The position numbers were made by a program, and so were the translations under genes. 64,000 bases of DNA from Porphyromonas sp. (lineage in GTDB: Bacteria; Bacteroidota; Bacteroidia; Bacteroidales; Porphyromonadaceae), in contig NZ_JAUMXC010000005.1 in assembly GCF_030529325.1 (NCBI RefSeq), forward strand, positions 1 through 64,000, in the 5' to 3' direction. The notes beneath the pieces are model-generated. The model had not been told where the DNA came from. It worked only from the letters and a program-made list of their open reading frames with translations, and did not search any database. Positions 8,822-17,791 of the stretch are shown here, piece after piece. How positions within the stretch are numbered: the stretch's first letter is position 1; each line of letters opens with the position of its first letter.

Positions 8822-8875
8822 ATAATGGTGAGACAAGATTTTAAAATAAGTAGAGATCGCGAAAGACGCTAAAGT

Positions 8876-10150
8876 ATGAAGGCATTGATGTTTGGTTGGG
8901 AGTTCCCACCCCATATACTTGGAGGATTAGGCACAGCAAGCTATGGATTGACCAAAGGGATGAGCCTACAAGAGGACTTAGAAACGACTTTCGTGATACC
9001 CAAACCTTGGGGCGATGAGGACAGATCCTTTTTAAATATCATCGGAGCCTCCCAAGTTCCGGTTGTATGGAAAGATTCCACTCGAGATTATATTCAAGAG
9101 CGCATTGGTCACCTCTTGTCTCCCGACACTTACTACAACTTGAGGAATCACATATACGCAGACTTCAGCTACATTCAGACTGATGATCTTGGCTGTATTG
9201 AATTTTCCGGGCGTTATCCGGACAATCTCCATCAAGAAATCAATAATTACTCAATCGTTGCAGGAGTCATCGCAAGAAGTATCCAATGTGATGTAATACA
9301 CTCTCATGACTGGCTTACATACCCTGCCGGGATCCATGCAAAGTCTGTAACAGGTAAACCTCTCGTCGTACACGTCCATGCGACGGACTTTGACAGAAGC
9401 AGGGGAAATGTCAACCCTATCGTCTATAACATCGAAAAAGATGGTATGGATCATGCAGATCACATCATAACAGTCAGCGACCTCACGAGATCTACCGTAA
9501 TAGAGAAATATCACCAAAGTCCCGAAAAAGTAACAACAGTACACAATGCTGTAACACCTCTAAGTCCGTCAATACTTTCAATACCGGACAAAAGAGGTGT
9601 AAAGGAAAAAGTCGTCACTTTCCTTGGCCGTATAACGATGCAAAAGGGATGTGAGTACTTTGTCGAAGCAGCTTCGAAAGTATTGCAGAAGACAAAGAAC
9701 GTGAGATTTATCATGGCTGGAAGTGGAGATATGACAGACCAAATGATACAACTTGCGGCAAAGAGAAACATCTCAGATCGGTTTCATTTTACGGGGTTTA
9801 TGAAGGGAAATCAAGTCTACGAAGTATTCAAAGCAAGTGATGTTTATGTGATGCCTTCTGTATCTGAGCCGTTTGGAATATCCCCGCTTGAAGCCATGCA
9901 GTGTGGTGTCCCTTCTATCATATCCAAACAGTCCGGTTGTGCCGAGATTATAAACTATGCGGTCAAAGTAGACTACTGGGACACAGACGCGATGGCAGAC
10001 GCCATCTATGGGCTAGTGACCTATCCCGCATTTAATCAGTTCCTAAAAGAAGAAGGTCTGAAAGAGGTCAATAGTATCAAATGGGAAGATGCAGGATTAA
10101 AAGTGCGCCGCATCTATGATAAAATAACAGGCATGTCAAGCGCATACTAA
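8876..10150 (+). CDS. GT4-type glycosyltransferase, probable glycogen synthase
   Basis: 424 residues with the GT-B fold. The N-terminus MKALMFGWEFPPHILGGLG is the starch/glycogen-synthase-like glycine loop. DVIHSHDWLTYPAG near 140-153 and HATDFDRSRGN near 163-173 form the acceptor side. The nucleotide-sugar domain has VVTFLGRITMQKG, FIMAGSGDM and the E-x7-E motif EPFGISPLEAMQ near 333-344. Family knowledge makes it a retaining GDP/UDP/ADP-glucose glucosyltransferase of the kind found beside GH57 enzymes in Bacteroidota. The donor is not determinable here. The gap to the debranching gene is 54 bases and to the GH57 gene 21 bases. Confidence 0.85.
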   Translation: MKALMFGWEFPPHILGGLGTASYGLTKGMSLQEDLETTFVIPKPWGDEDRSFLNIIGASQVPVVWKDSTRDYIQERIGHLLSPDTYYNLRNHIYADFSYIQTDDLGCIEFSGRYPDNLHQEINNYSIVAGVIARSIQCDVIHSHDWLTYPAGIHAKSVTGKPLVVHVHATDFDRSRGNVNPIVYNIEKDGMDHADHIITVSDLTRSTVIEKYHQSPEKVTTVHNAVTPLSPSILSIPDKRGVKEKVVTFLGRITMQKGCEYFVEAASKVLQKTKNVRFIMAGSGDMTDQMIQLAAKRNISDRFHFTGFMKGNQVYEVFKASDVYVMPSVSEPFGISPLEAMQCGVPSIISKQSGCAEIINYAVKVDYWDTDAMADAIYGLVTYPAFNQFLKEEGLKEVNSIKWEDAGLKVRRIYDKITGMSSAY

Positions 10151-10171
10151 AAAGACAAAAACGATAAGTTT

Positions 10172-11467
10172 ATGAAAAACATATGTTTTAACTTTCAGGT
10201 TCACCAACCGTTCAGACTAAAACGCTACCGTTTTTTTGACATTGGTAACGACCATTACTACTTTGATGATTTTCAAAACGAAGAGATATTCAAGCGTATA
10301 GCCAGGGAGTCTTATCTGCCTGCCAACCAGATGCTGCTTGATATGATCAAAAAAAGTAATGGGGGAGTAAAAGTCTCTTTTGCTCTGTCAGGTACAGCGA
10401 TAAGTCAGATAGAGATGTACGCTCCGGAACTCATTGATAGTTTTGTTGAGTTAAGCAATACCGGATGTGTTGAATTTCTTGCAGAACCATATGCTCATAG
10501 CCTATCATCACTCGGCGATGTTGCAGAATTCAGATCTCAGATACAGATGCACTCACGGAAGATTCAAATGATGTTTGGGCAGAAACCGGCAGTATTCCGA
10601 AACACAGAGTTGCTCTACTCAGATGAGATAGCGGAGGAGATTGAAGAGATGGGATTCAAGGGGATGATCACCGAAGGCGCCAAGCATGTTCTCGGTTGGA
10701 AAAGTCCTAACTATATCTATCAATCCGCCACAAGCAAAGGCATGCCCCTACTCCTCCGCAATCGTAGATTTAGTGATGACATCCTAAAAAACTTTAGTCG
10801 ATATGATTGGAGCGAATATCCTCTGACAGCCGATAAGTTTGCTGACTGGATCTCTGCTCTACCAAAGGATGAAGAAGTCATCTACATAGATATGGCTTAC
10901 GAGGTCTTCGGGCAAGCTCAGCCGACAAGTTCAGGTATTTTTGACTTCTTCAAAGCGCTTCCAATTTACTTCTTTGAGAAAGGGTTAAAGTTTGCAACCC
11001 CCTCGGAAGTTATCGCAAGGTACAAGCCTGTGAGTACGATCTCGATCCCCTTGGCTATCTCATGGTCAGAAGAAGAAAAAAATACCAGCACATGGCTGGG
11101 AAACAGTTTGCAATCAGAGGCTTTTACAAAACTTATCCAATGGGGAGAACGAACTCGTCTCTGCCAAGATAGAAGATTATTACAAGATTGGCTATATTTG
11201 CAAAGCAGTGATCATTTTCTATATATGACTACGACAAATAAGGATGTTCGACTTTTCAGTCCATACGATGGGCCTTATGATGCATTCAACAATTATATGA
11301 ATATCCTAAGTGACTTTCACCTAAGGGTCGAAGCTCAGTATCCGAGTTCTATAGAAAATGAAGAGTTGAATGCTCTTCTACTCACGATCAAGAATCAAGG
11401 TGAAGAGATCGAGGCTCTCAAGGCTCAACTTGAAAAGAAACAAAAATCGGTAAAGAAAAAGGTATAA
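10172..11467 (+). CDS. Glycoside hydrolase family 57 (alpha-amylase-like)
   Basis: 431-residue GH57 protein. The N-terminal NFQVHQPFRLKRYRFFDIG is the first conserved GH57 region. FRNTELLYSDEIAEEI near 147-162 carries the probable nucleophile Glu in the usual position, and EVIYIDMAYEVFG near 236-248 is the probable acid/base region. A coiled coil of about 30 residues rich in Glu/Lys closes the protein. Activity could be alpha-amylase, 4-alpha-glucanotransferase or branching enzyme; GH57 subtypes are hard to separate by eye. As no GH13 branching enzyme is in the operon, a transferase role is worth considering (inference). Confidence 0.85.
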   Translation: MKNICFNFQVHQPFRLKRYRFFDIGNDHYYFDDFQNEEIFKRIARESYLPANQMLLDMIKKSNGGVKVSFALSGTAISQIEMYAPELIDSFVELSNTGCVEFLAEPYAHSLSSLGDVAEFRSQIQMHSRKIQMMFGQKPAVFRNTELLYSDEIAEEIEEMGFKGMITEGAKHVLGWKSPNYIYQSATSKGMPLLLRNRRFSDDILKNFSRYDWSEYPLTADKFADWISALPKDEEVIYIDMAYEVFGQAQPTSSGIFDFFKALPIYFFEKGLKFATPSEVIARYKPVSTISIPLAISWSEEEKNTSTWLGNSLQSEAFTKLIQWGERTRLCQDRRLLQDWLYLQSSDHFLYMTTTNKDVRLFSPYDGPYDAFNNYMNILSDFHLRVEAQYPSSIENEELNALLLTIKNQGEEIEALKAQLEKKQKSVKKKV

Positions 11468-11492
11468 AACACCTAAATAACTAACTACTTAA

Positions 11493-12524
11493 ATGAACGA
11501 ACCTATGCAAGAAATTGAATGGTCAAAATTAAGCTTTGGTTACTATCCAACAGCTTGGAATGTAAGATGTTACTACCGTGATGGTAAGTGGGGTGAAGTA
11601 GAGCAAACTCAAGACACCAACATCAGTATGCACATGGCTGCGACTTGCCTACACTACGGACAAGAAGCATTTGAGGGCCTCAAAGTCTTCAAGGGGAAAG
11701 ACGGCAAAGCTCGCCTATTCAGAGTGGAAGAAAATGCTCTCCGCATGAATCGCTCTTGCGAAGGCATCATGATGCCGGAAATACCTGTCGAGCTATTCAA
11801 AGAAATGGTGAATAAGGTGATCAAACTCAACATCGAGTACCTCCCACCTTACGAATCGGGAGCATCACTTTACATCAGACCTCTTGTGATTGGTACAGGT
11901 CCTCAAGTAGGTGTACGCCCTGCGACAGAATACCTGTTCATCATCTTCGTTACTCCGGTAGGCCCTTACTTTAAAGATGGATTCAAGCCTACCCCTATGG
12001 CTATCCTACGCGGATATGACCGTGCAGCACCTCTTGGTACGGGAACTATCAAAGTCGGTGGTAACTATGCTGCAGGTATCAAGGCCGGACATATTGCACA
12101 CGAAAAAGGTTACTCTGCAGTCCTCTTCCTCGATGCAAAAGAAAAGAAGTATATCGATGAGTGCGGTCCTGCAAACTTCTTCGGTATCAAGGGTAACACA
12201 TACATTACACCAAAGTCTGAGTCTATCCTTCCTTCTATCACCAACAAAAGCCTTATGCAGGTAGCTGAAGATCTTGGTATGGAGGTTGAACGCCGTCCGA
12301 TCCCTGTGGAAGAACTTGCTGAATTTGATGAAGCTGGAGCTTGTGGTACAGCAGCCGTTATCAGTCCTATCCTACGTGTTGATGACTTGGATGACAACCA
12401 CAGCTATGTCTTCTCAAAAAATGGTGAGGCCGGTCCTATATGTACCAAGTTGTACAATGCTCTTCGTGCAATCCAGTACGGAGACGCTGAAGACAAGCAT
12501 GGCTGGGTTACTATAGTTGAGTAA
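11493..12524 (+). CDS. ilvE: Branched-chain amino-acid aminotransferase
   Basis: PLP-dependent class IV aminotransferase, 343 residues, transferring amino groups between Leu/Ile/Val and 2-oxoglutarate. The PLP lysine lies in GTIKVGGNYAAG near 187, and substrate or cofactor contacts are in HYGQEAFEGLKVF, YIRPLVIGTG and DECGPANFFGIKG; the C-terminal GACGTAAVISPI binds the phosphate. The gene follows the GH57 gene by 25 bases, so it may be read with the glucan operon, although the functions are unrelated. A perfect 15-bp terminator follows. Confidence 0.95.
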   Translation: MNEPMQEIEWSKLSFGYYPTAWNVRCYYRDGKWGEVEQTQDTNISMHMAATCLHYGQEAFEGLKVFKGKDGKARLFRVEENALRMNRSCEGIMMPEIPVELFKEMVNKVIKLNIEYLPPYESGASLYIRPLVIGTGPQVGVRPATEYLFIIFVTPVGPYFKDGFKPTPMAILRGYDRAAPLGTGTIKVGGNYAAGIKAGHIAHEKGYSAVLFLDAKEKKYIDECGPANFFGIKGNTYITPKSESILPSITNKSLMQVAEDLGMEVERRPIPVEELAEFDEAGACGTAAVISPILRVDDLDDNHSYVFSKNGEAGPICTKLYNALRAIQYGDAEDKHGWVTIVE

Positions 12525-12547
12525 ACAGCATTTCACTAAGTCATAAG

Positions 12548-12580
12548 ATAGGATACATAGGGTTGCCCTATGTATCCTAT
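12548..12580 (+). terminator. Terminator of ilvE
   Basis: Perfect 15-bp inverted repeat ATAGGATACATAGGG / CCCTATGTATCCTAT with a 3-base loop, followed by TCTTATT. Confidence 0.85.
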
Positions 12581-12756
12581 TCTTATTCCCCCTGAATGTA
12601 TCGAAAGAAAAGTTCTCCAGGTCGATAAAATAAGGTAAACGCATTGACTCATCGAAATAGACATATAGATTTTGAGGGGAGCTGACCTTTTACCCAAAAG
12701 TACTCAGTATTCTGGTGATCTCCCCATATGTCGGAAGTATCTCCTCTTCTCAAAAT

Positions 12757-12801
12757 CAAATATGGGACAACCCCGAAAGTACGAGGGTTGTCCCATGTTT
12801 G
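12757..12801 (-). terminator. Terminator of the rlmD-type gene
   Basis: CAAATATGGGACAACCC (12757-12773) pairs with GGGTTGTCCCATGTTTG (12785-12801) with one mismatch. It follows the minus-strand stop at 12821 and its minus-strand end is T-rich. Together with 12548-12580 it separates two converging genes. Confidence 0.75.
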
Positions 12802-12820
12802 TTATGTGTTAAATATCAAT

Positions 12821-14242
12821 TTATCTCTCTTTATGAGTCATCAACAAGATGTTCTCTACATGATGAGTGTGAGGGAACATATCCACCGGTTGAGAAACTT
12901 CAACATCATACGCATGTAACATCTTTGCTACATCACGAGCCTGACTTGCAGGATTACAACTCACATAGACGATCCGCCTGGGAGCCGCACGGAGGATGAC
13001 GTCTACAACATCGTCATGCATCCCTGCACGTGGAGGGTCTGTGATGATGACATCCGGACGTCCATGCTGATTGACAAAATCGTCCGTCAATATATCCTTC
13101 ATATCTCCGGCATAAAATAAAGTGTTAGCTATGCCATTCACTTCAGCATTGATTCGAGCATCCTCAATAGCCTCAGGAACATATTCAATACCTATGACCT
13201 GGCGGGCTTTGCGAGATACAAAGCTAGCAATCGTACCGGTACCGGTATAAAGGTCATACACAAGTTCTTCTCCGGTCAAATCTGCAAGTTGGCGAGTGAG
13301 AGAGTACAGACGATAAGCTTGTTCGCTATTGGTCTGATAAAAGGACTTGGGACCTATCTTGAACCTCAACCCTTCCATCTCTTCCCATATGTGATCTTCA
13401 CCACTATATAGGTGCACATCAAGATCACCAAAGGTGTCATTCCGTTTTTCGTTAATGACATACATGAGCGATGTAATCTCAGGAAACTGTTTTTTGAGAG
13501 CAGAAAGAAGAGCCTCCCTCTTAGCTTCATCCTCATGTGCAAAGACCACCACAACCATAAGCCCTCCGATGGTAGTATTTCGGATCATCAGGGTCCTCAT
13601 AAAGCCAGTCTGCTCACGAAGATCAAAAAATGGATACCCGTCATGACTATGACAAAAATCTTTGACAAAAAGACGAATCCTGTCAGAGATATTATCTTGG
13701 AGTAGACAAGTCTTGATATCAAGGACTTTGTCAAACATGCCCGGGATATGAAATCCCAGCCCTTCTCTCTGATGTATATCGTCAATCGTGCCGATCTCTT
13801 CATTTGTAAGCCATCTGCGATTAGAGAAGGTATACTCGAGTTTATTGCGGTATTGATAAATCTTCTCTGAACCAACTATAGGTCGTGCATCCTTGATCTC
13901 TATTTTACCTATCCGCTGCAACTGGTCATTGACCTGCTGCTCTTTGGCAGACAACTGCATCTGATAAGGAATATGTTGCCATTTACAACCACCACAGACC
14001 GTGAAATGAGGACATGGGGCAGGAATACGATGTGGCGAAGGCTCAACTATACTCAAGAGTCTGCCTTCAGCATAGGCTTTGCGCCGCTTCGTCAGTTGGA
14101 TGTTCACCTTATCTCCCGGAGCTACAAACGGGACAAAGACAACTCGCTCGTCCGGAAGGTAAGAAACACATTTTCCCTCTGCTGCAATTGTCTTGATTTC
14201 TAGATTTTCTACTGTGATAGGAGATTTTTTATTTCTTGCCAT
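12821..14242 (-). CDS. rlmD: 23S rRNA (uracil-5-)-methyltransferase, RlmD/RumA type
   Basis: 473-residue SAM-dependent m5U methyltransferase. A TRAM RNA-binding domain occupies about 8-68 (VSYLPDERVVFVPFVAPGD). The 4Fe-4S cysteines are CPHFTVCGGC near 77-86 plus a later Cys. The SAM domain has DLYTGTGTIASF near 310 and DPPRAGMHDD near 385, and the catalytic cysteine is in VSCNPASQARD near 413-423. The family includes RlmC, RlmD and TrmA-like proteins; the RlmD position (U1939) is a family default, not proven. It is 53 bases downstream of the EamA gene on the same strand. Confidence 0.88.
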   Translation of the reverse strand: MARNKKSPITVENLEIKTIAAEGKCVSYLPDERVVFVPFVAPGDKVNIQLTKRRKAYAEGRLLSIVEPSPHRIPAPCPHFTVCGGCKWQHIPYQMQLSAKEQQVNDQLQRIGKIEIKDARPIVGSEKIYQYRNKLEYTFSNRRWLTNEEIGTIDDIHQREGLGFHIPGMFDKVLDIKTCLLQDNISDRIRLFVKDFCHSHDGYPFFDLREQTGFMRTLMIRNTTIGGLMVVVVFAHEDEAKREALLSALKKQFPEITSLMYVINEKRNDTFGDLDVHLYSGEDHIWEEMEGLRFKIGPKSFYQTNSEQAYRLYSLTRQLADLTGEELVYDLYTGTGTIASFVSRKARQVIGIEYVPEAIEDARINAEVNGIANTLFYAGDMKDILTDDFVNQHGRPDVIITDPPRAGMHDDVVDVILRAAPRRIVYVSCNPASQARDVAKMLHAYDVEVSQPVDMFPHTHHVENILLMTHKER

Positions 14243-14295
14243 TAAGGATGTTATGAAATTGAAGTGTACATTCTTGCGAAAGTAATGATCGGTAT

Positions 14296-15195
14296 TTATT
14301 GCTTGTCTCTGATAACAAGGTAGACCGAAAGTAATATTAAAACTACACCTGCCATCCCACCAATACTGAGGCTTTCACCAAAGATCATCACTCCGATGAC
14401 GAGAGCTGTAAGAGGCTCCAATGCCCCCAATACTGAGGCCTTGGACGAACCGATATGTTTGACCGCAACAATAAGTGTGAGATTGGACACAATAGTGGGA
14501 ACAAGCGCGAGGAGGATAGCATTAGTGTAATTGCTTACAGCACGCAGAGGTTGAATGTAACCTTGATTGAAAAGAGAAACTACACAAAACATGACACATG
14601 CTACAAACATCACGTACAATGTGGTTCGAAATCCGGGAAATCGGGAGAGTCTTGTATGCTTCAACTCAACAATATATGCAGCATAAGTGAATCCTGAAAA
14701 TAGTATCATCGCAATGCCTGCAAATGAAGTAGAGGGATCAAGCTCTGTCCCCGAAAACATCGAAATGCTCGCGACTCCTCCCACTGCAAGAAGGATAGCA
14801 AGCATAGACTTGAAGGAAGGTCTTTTCCCAAAGAGAACAAGGAGAATAAGAGCGACAAAAAACGGGTAGGAAAAGTGTATGGTCGTCGCCAATCCACTCG
14901 ATATATACGTATAGCCGATGAGTAGAAACCATGCTGAGCAGAAATAAAATATTCCTCCAAGAACAAAGAAAGGGACATCCTTCCATGAGATGGTAAATGG
15001 GATCTTCGCAAAAAGCATGTAAACAGCCAAACCGATACTACAAAAGAGTGTACGATAAACCAATACATCGGTAGCAGAATACCCATCATGAAAGAGAGGT
15101 AGTACGAACAGAGGAATAAATCCGAACGTGCATGCTGAAACGATAGCCGAAATATAGCCGATCGTCGTGCTTCTATCATTCTTCACTGTATCCAT
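14296..15195 (-). CDS. EamA/DMT family permease
   Basis: Drug/metabolite transporter with two EamA repeats and ten predicted membrane segments, 299 residues from MDTVKNDRSTTIGY. A longer frame to 15309 exists, but it would run through the terminator of the upstream gene (15217-15248) and overlap its 3' end, so the shorter start is preferred. Typical features: YTYISSGLATTIHFSYPFF near the middle and HIGSSKASVLGALEPLTALV in the second repeat. Substrate unknown; the family exports amino acids, nucleobases or other metabolites. Confidence 0.85.
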   Translation of the reverse strand: MDTVKNDRSTTIGYISAIVSACTFGFIPLFVLPLFHDGYSATDVLVYRTLFCSIGLAVYMLFAKIPFTISWKDVPFFVLGGIFYFCSAWFLLIGYTYISSGLATTIHFSYPFFVALILLVLFGKRPSFKSMLAILLAVGGVASISMFSGTELDPSTSFAGIAMILFSGFTYAAYIVELKHTRLSRFPGFRTTLYVMFVACVMFCVVSLFNQGYIQPLRAVSNYTNAILLALVPTIVSNLTLIVAVKHIGSSKASVLGALEPLTALVIGVMIFGESLSIGGMAGVVLILLSVYLVIRDKQ

Positions 15196-15216
15196 AAATC
15201 TCTCTTCTCTATACAG

Positions 15217-15248
15217 AAAAGCCCCACTCCTAAAAGAGCGGGGCTTTT
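15217..15248 (-). terminator. Terminator after nfnB
   Basis: AAAAGCCCCACTC (15217-15229) pairs with GAGCGGGGCTTTT (15236-15248) with one mismatch. The A/T flanks on both sides would let it work in either direction. Confidence 0.85.
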
Positions 15249-15259
15249 TCATTATTTTA

Positions 15260-16738
15260 TCACTGTTCGGATAGATATGCATGCATTCCCGCTGCGGCAT
15301 CACGACCATCTCCCATAGCTAAGATAACCGTTGCTCCTCCACGGACAATATCTCCTCCGGCAAAGACATCTTTTAGATCAGACTGCTTATTCTCTCCGAC
15401 GACGATAGTACCATGCCTTGTAACATCAAGTCCCTTGAATGTACGAGGGATGAGAGGATTAGGAGATACTCCCACACTTACAATCACCTCATCTACAGGG
15501 ATCTCTATGATATCACCTTCAATAGGCTCCGGACTGCGACGACCTGATGCATCCGGCTCGCCGAGACGCATACGTTGCAATCTCATCGCGCAGACCTTAC
15601 CCGTACCATCATTGAGATACTCGATCGGATTGTGAAGAGTAAGGAAGTCTATGTCCTCTTCCTTCGCATGATGAACTTCTTCAAGACGAGCAGGCATTTC
15701 CTCCTCACTACGACGGTAAACAATCATAGCACGTTCAGCACCGAGTCTCTTTGCAGTACGCACCGAGTCCATTGCAGTATTACCACCACCAATGACGGCA
15801 ACGTGGCGACCACGAGAAACAGGGGTCTCACTATCCCTCTCGAATGCACCCATAAGATTGACACGAGTAAGGTACTCATTACTTGACATGACACCAACAA
15901 GGTTCTCACCGGGGATATTCATAAACTTTGGCAGACCTGCACCGCTACCTGCAAATATCCCCTTGAAACCCTCTTCATGGAGATCTTCATAAGAGATCGT
16001 TTTACCCACGATACAATTGGTCTCAAACTTAACTCCAAGTTTACGCAACTTGTCTATTTCAAAATCGACAATGTTATTAGGGAGTCGGAACTCAGGGATA
16101 CCATACCTTAGCACTCCCCCAACATCATGTAGAGCCTCAAATACAGTTACATCGTAACCATACTTTGCCATATCACCGGCAAATGAGAGACCGGCAGGCC
16201 CGCTACCGATGACAGCAACCTTAATTCCATTTGGCACAATCGTAGGCTCAGGAATATCAACAGTCCCGGAAAGAGTAGCTTCGCGCTCATAATCCGCAGC
16301 AAAACGCTCCAAATATCCGATAGCAACCGCTGGTTTACCGAGCTTTAGAGTATAGATACAATTCTTTTCGCACTGTTTTTCCTGTGGGCACACACGACCA
16401 CAAACGCCAGGTAGAGAGCTTGTCTCTCTAATGACCCTCGCAGCTTCCAAAAATTCGCCGCGTTCGATGTTCTTGACGAAAGTAGGGATGTGTATACTTA
16501 CAGGGCAACCCTCCATACAAGTAGGATTGGCACAGTCAAGACATCTTAGAGCCTCTGCTTGAGCTGCTTCCGGAGATAAGCCTTGATTTACTTCTTCATT
16601 ATTTTTGTTTCGATAGTTGCCGTCAAGTGCAGGCATTTGCACACGTACGGCATCCATTCGATCCTTTGTCTTCACACTCTTACGGAGAGATTCTCGCCAC
16701 TCTTCTTTACGTCTTTCCGTAATCAGTTGGTCTACCAT
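15260..16738 (-). CDS. nfnB: NfnB: NADPH-binding large subunit of bifurcating transhydrogenase (GltD-like)
   Basis: 492-residue GltD-type flavoprotein. The N-terminal two-cluster ferredoxin domain has CLDCANPTCMEGCP (about 68-81) and CGRVCPQEKQCEKNC (about 112-126). It is followed by an FAD site VIGSGPAGLSFAG near 176-188 and an NADPH site VIGGGNTAMDSVRTA near 315-329. A C-terminal GDIVRGGATVILAMGDGR closes the FAD site. Alone it would be called the glutamate synthase small subunit, but no large subunit is present and the preceding co-directional gene encodes the NfnA partner. The pair is therefore best read as ferredoxin:NADP+/NAD+ oxidoreductase (Nfn), which uses NADH and reduced ferredoxin to make NADPH, or the reverse. 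Confidence 0.85.
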   Translation of the reverse strand: MVDQLITERRKEEWRESLRKSVKTKDRMDAVRVQMPALDGNYRNKNNEEVNQGLSPEAAQAEALRCLDCANPTCMEGCPVSIHIPTFVKNIERGEFLEAARVIRETSSLPGVCGRVCPQEKQCEKNCIYTLKLGKPAVAIGYLERFAADYEREATLSGTVDIPEPTIVPNGIKVAVIGSGPAGLSFAGDMAKYGYDVTVFEALHDVGGVLRYGIPEFRLPNNIVDFEIDKLRKLGVKFETNCIVGKTISYEDLHEEGFKGIFAGSGAGLPKFMNIPGENLVGVMSSNEYLTRVNLMGAFERDSETPVSRGRHVAVIGGGNTAMDSVRTAKRLGAERAMIVYRRSEEEMPARLEEVHHAKEEDIDFLTLHNPIEYLNDGTGKVCAMRLQRMRLGEPDASGRRSPEPIEGDIIEIPVDEVIVSVGVSPNPLIPRTFKGLDVTRHGTIVVGENKQSDLKDVFAGGDIVRGGATVILAMGDGRDAAAGMHAYLSEQ

Positions 16739-16780
16739 TTTTGTATAGATGTTTTAGTGTTGTGAAAAACTTCTCCAGAC

Positions 16781-17581
16781 TTATTTGCGTGTTTCGGCAT
16801 CTCTATAAGCACTCATTCTCATGAGCATCTCATCAAAATCAACCTTATGAGCGTCGAACTCAGGCCCATCGACACAGACAAACTTTGTCTGTCCATCAAC
16901 AGTAACACGACAAGCTCCGCACATACCGGTCCCATCCACCATGATAGTATTTAGGGAAGCCATTGTAGGCACTTCATACTTTTTAGTCAATGCAGAAACA
17001 AATTTCATCATGATAGCAGGACCTATCGTCACACATAGGTCAACCTTCTCTCGATTGATGATTTCTTCTATACCATCGGTAACCAATCCCCTTTTACCGT
17101 AGCTACCATCATCTGTCATGACGACAACCTCATCACAGTGCTCTCGCATCTCCTTTTCCATGATCACAAGATCTTTGGTACGAGCAGCCAGCACTACAAT
17201 CACACGGTTACCGGCCTTATGCATAGCCTGGACGATTGGATACAAAGGAGCTACTCCGACACCACCTCCGGCACAGACAACCGTCCCAAACTTTTCAACG
17301 TGTGTCGCCTGACCGAGGGGACCCACAACATCATGAATGTATTCACCCTCGTTGAGTTCGCACAATTTTGCTGAGCTACGCCCAACATTTTGGACAACCA
17401 TTGTGATGGTGCCTTTCTGCACGTCAGAGTCAGCAATAGTTAGGGGGATACGTTCGCCTCTCTCGCCCACACGGATGATGACAAAGTGGCCGGCTCTACG
17501 AGACTTAGCGATGCGAGGAGCTTCAACCTCAAACTTGACAACACGTTCGGAAAGGTACTCCTTACTTACGATTTTGTTCAT
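16781..17581 (-). CDS. nfnA: NfnA: FAD/NAD-binding small subunit with 2Fe-2S cluster
   Basis: 266-residue ferredoxin-NADP reductase-like subunit, homologous to the dihydroorotate dehydrogenase electron-transfer subunit. The FAD domain has ERIPLTIADSD near 41-51, and the NAD domain has AGGGVGVAPLYPI near 102-114. The 2Fe-2S site near the C-terminus is Asp216-x4-Cys221-x2-Cys224-x11-Cys236; an aspartate ligand in place of a fourth cysteine is characteristic of Nfn small subunits. It is the first gene of the pair, 42 bases before nfnB, with a TACCTTTG box upstream (17679-17686). Cytoplasmic. Confidence 0.87.
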   Translation of the reverse strand: MNKIVSKEYLSERVVKFEVEAPRIAKSRRAGHFVIIRVGERGERIPLTIADSDVQKGTITMVVQNVGRSSAKLCELNEGEYIHDVVGPLGQATHVEKFGTVVCAGGGVGVAPLYPIVQAMHKAGNRVIVVLAARTKDLVIMEKEMREHCDEVVVMTDDGSYGKRGLVTDGIEEIINREKVDLCVTIGPAIMMKFVSALTKKYEVPTMASLNTIMVDGTGMCGACRVTVDGQTKFVCVDGPEFDAHKVDFDEMLMRMSAYRDAETRK

Positions 17582-17678
17582 AATATTGAATTAAAAAATA
17601 TATCTATGCTCCTAATGCAAGGATGTCACGAGGAGCTTCACCATATAGTCAATTATAGGTATAATTCTCTAATTTCGC

Positions 17679-17686
17679 CAAAGGTA
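17679..17686 (-). promoter_or_regulatory. -7 box for nfnAB
   Basis: TACCTTTG on the minus strand, about 98 bases before the nfnA ATG. No clear -33 TTG. Confidence 0.5.
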
Positions 17687-17769
17687 ATAATTATTCGCAA
17701 TATACATTGTAAATATCTGTATAAACAGAGACAAAGAATGCTGTATAACAGATTAAATAACTGAGAGAA

Positions 17770-17791
17770 GACTCCCTAATTGTGGGGAGTC
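17770..17791 (-). terminator. Terminator overlapping the rfbB stop
   Basis: GACTCCC (17770-17776) pairs with GGGAGTC (17785-17791). On the minus strand the stem begins at the rfbB TGA and is followed by TCTTCTCTCAGTTATTT. Confidence 0.6.

Noticed and set aside
12600-12750. Small RNA or gene between the ilvE and rlmD terminators
   Set aside because: No promoter box, no stable structure of its own and no coding signal beyond short out-of-context frames.
15196-15309. Longer N-terminus for the EamA permease
   Set aside because: It would include the nfnB terminator and overlap the nfnB coding end; MDTVKND at 15195 gives a normal protein.
15260-16738. Glutamate synthase small subunit (GltD)
   Set aside because: No large subunit nearby, while an Nfn-type small subunit with an Asp-Cys3 cluster is directly upstream; NfnB fits better.
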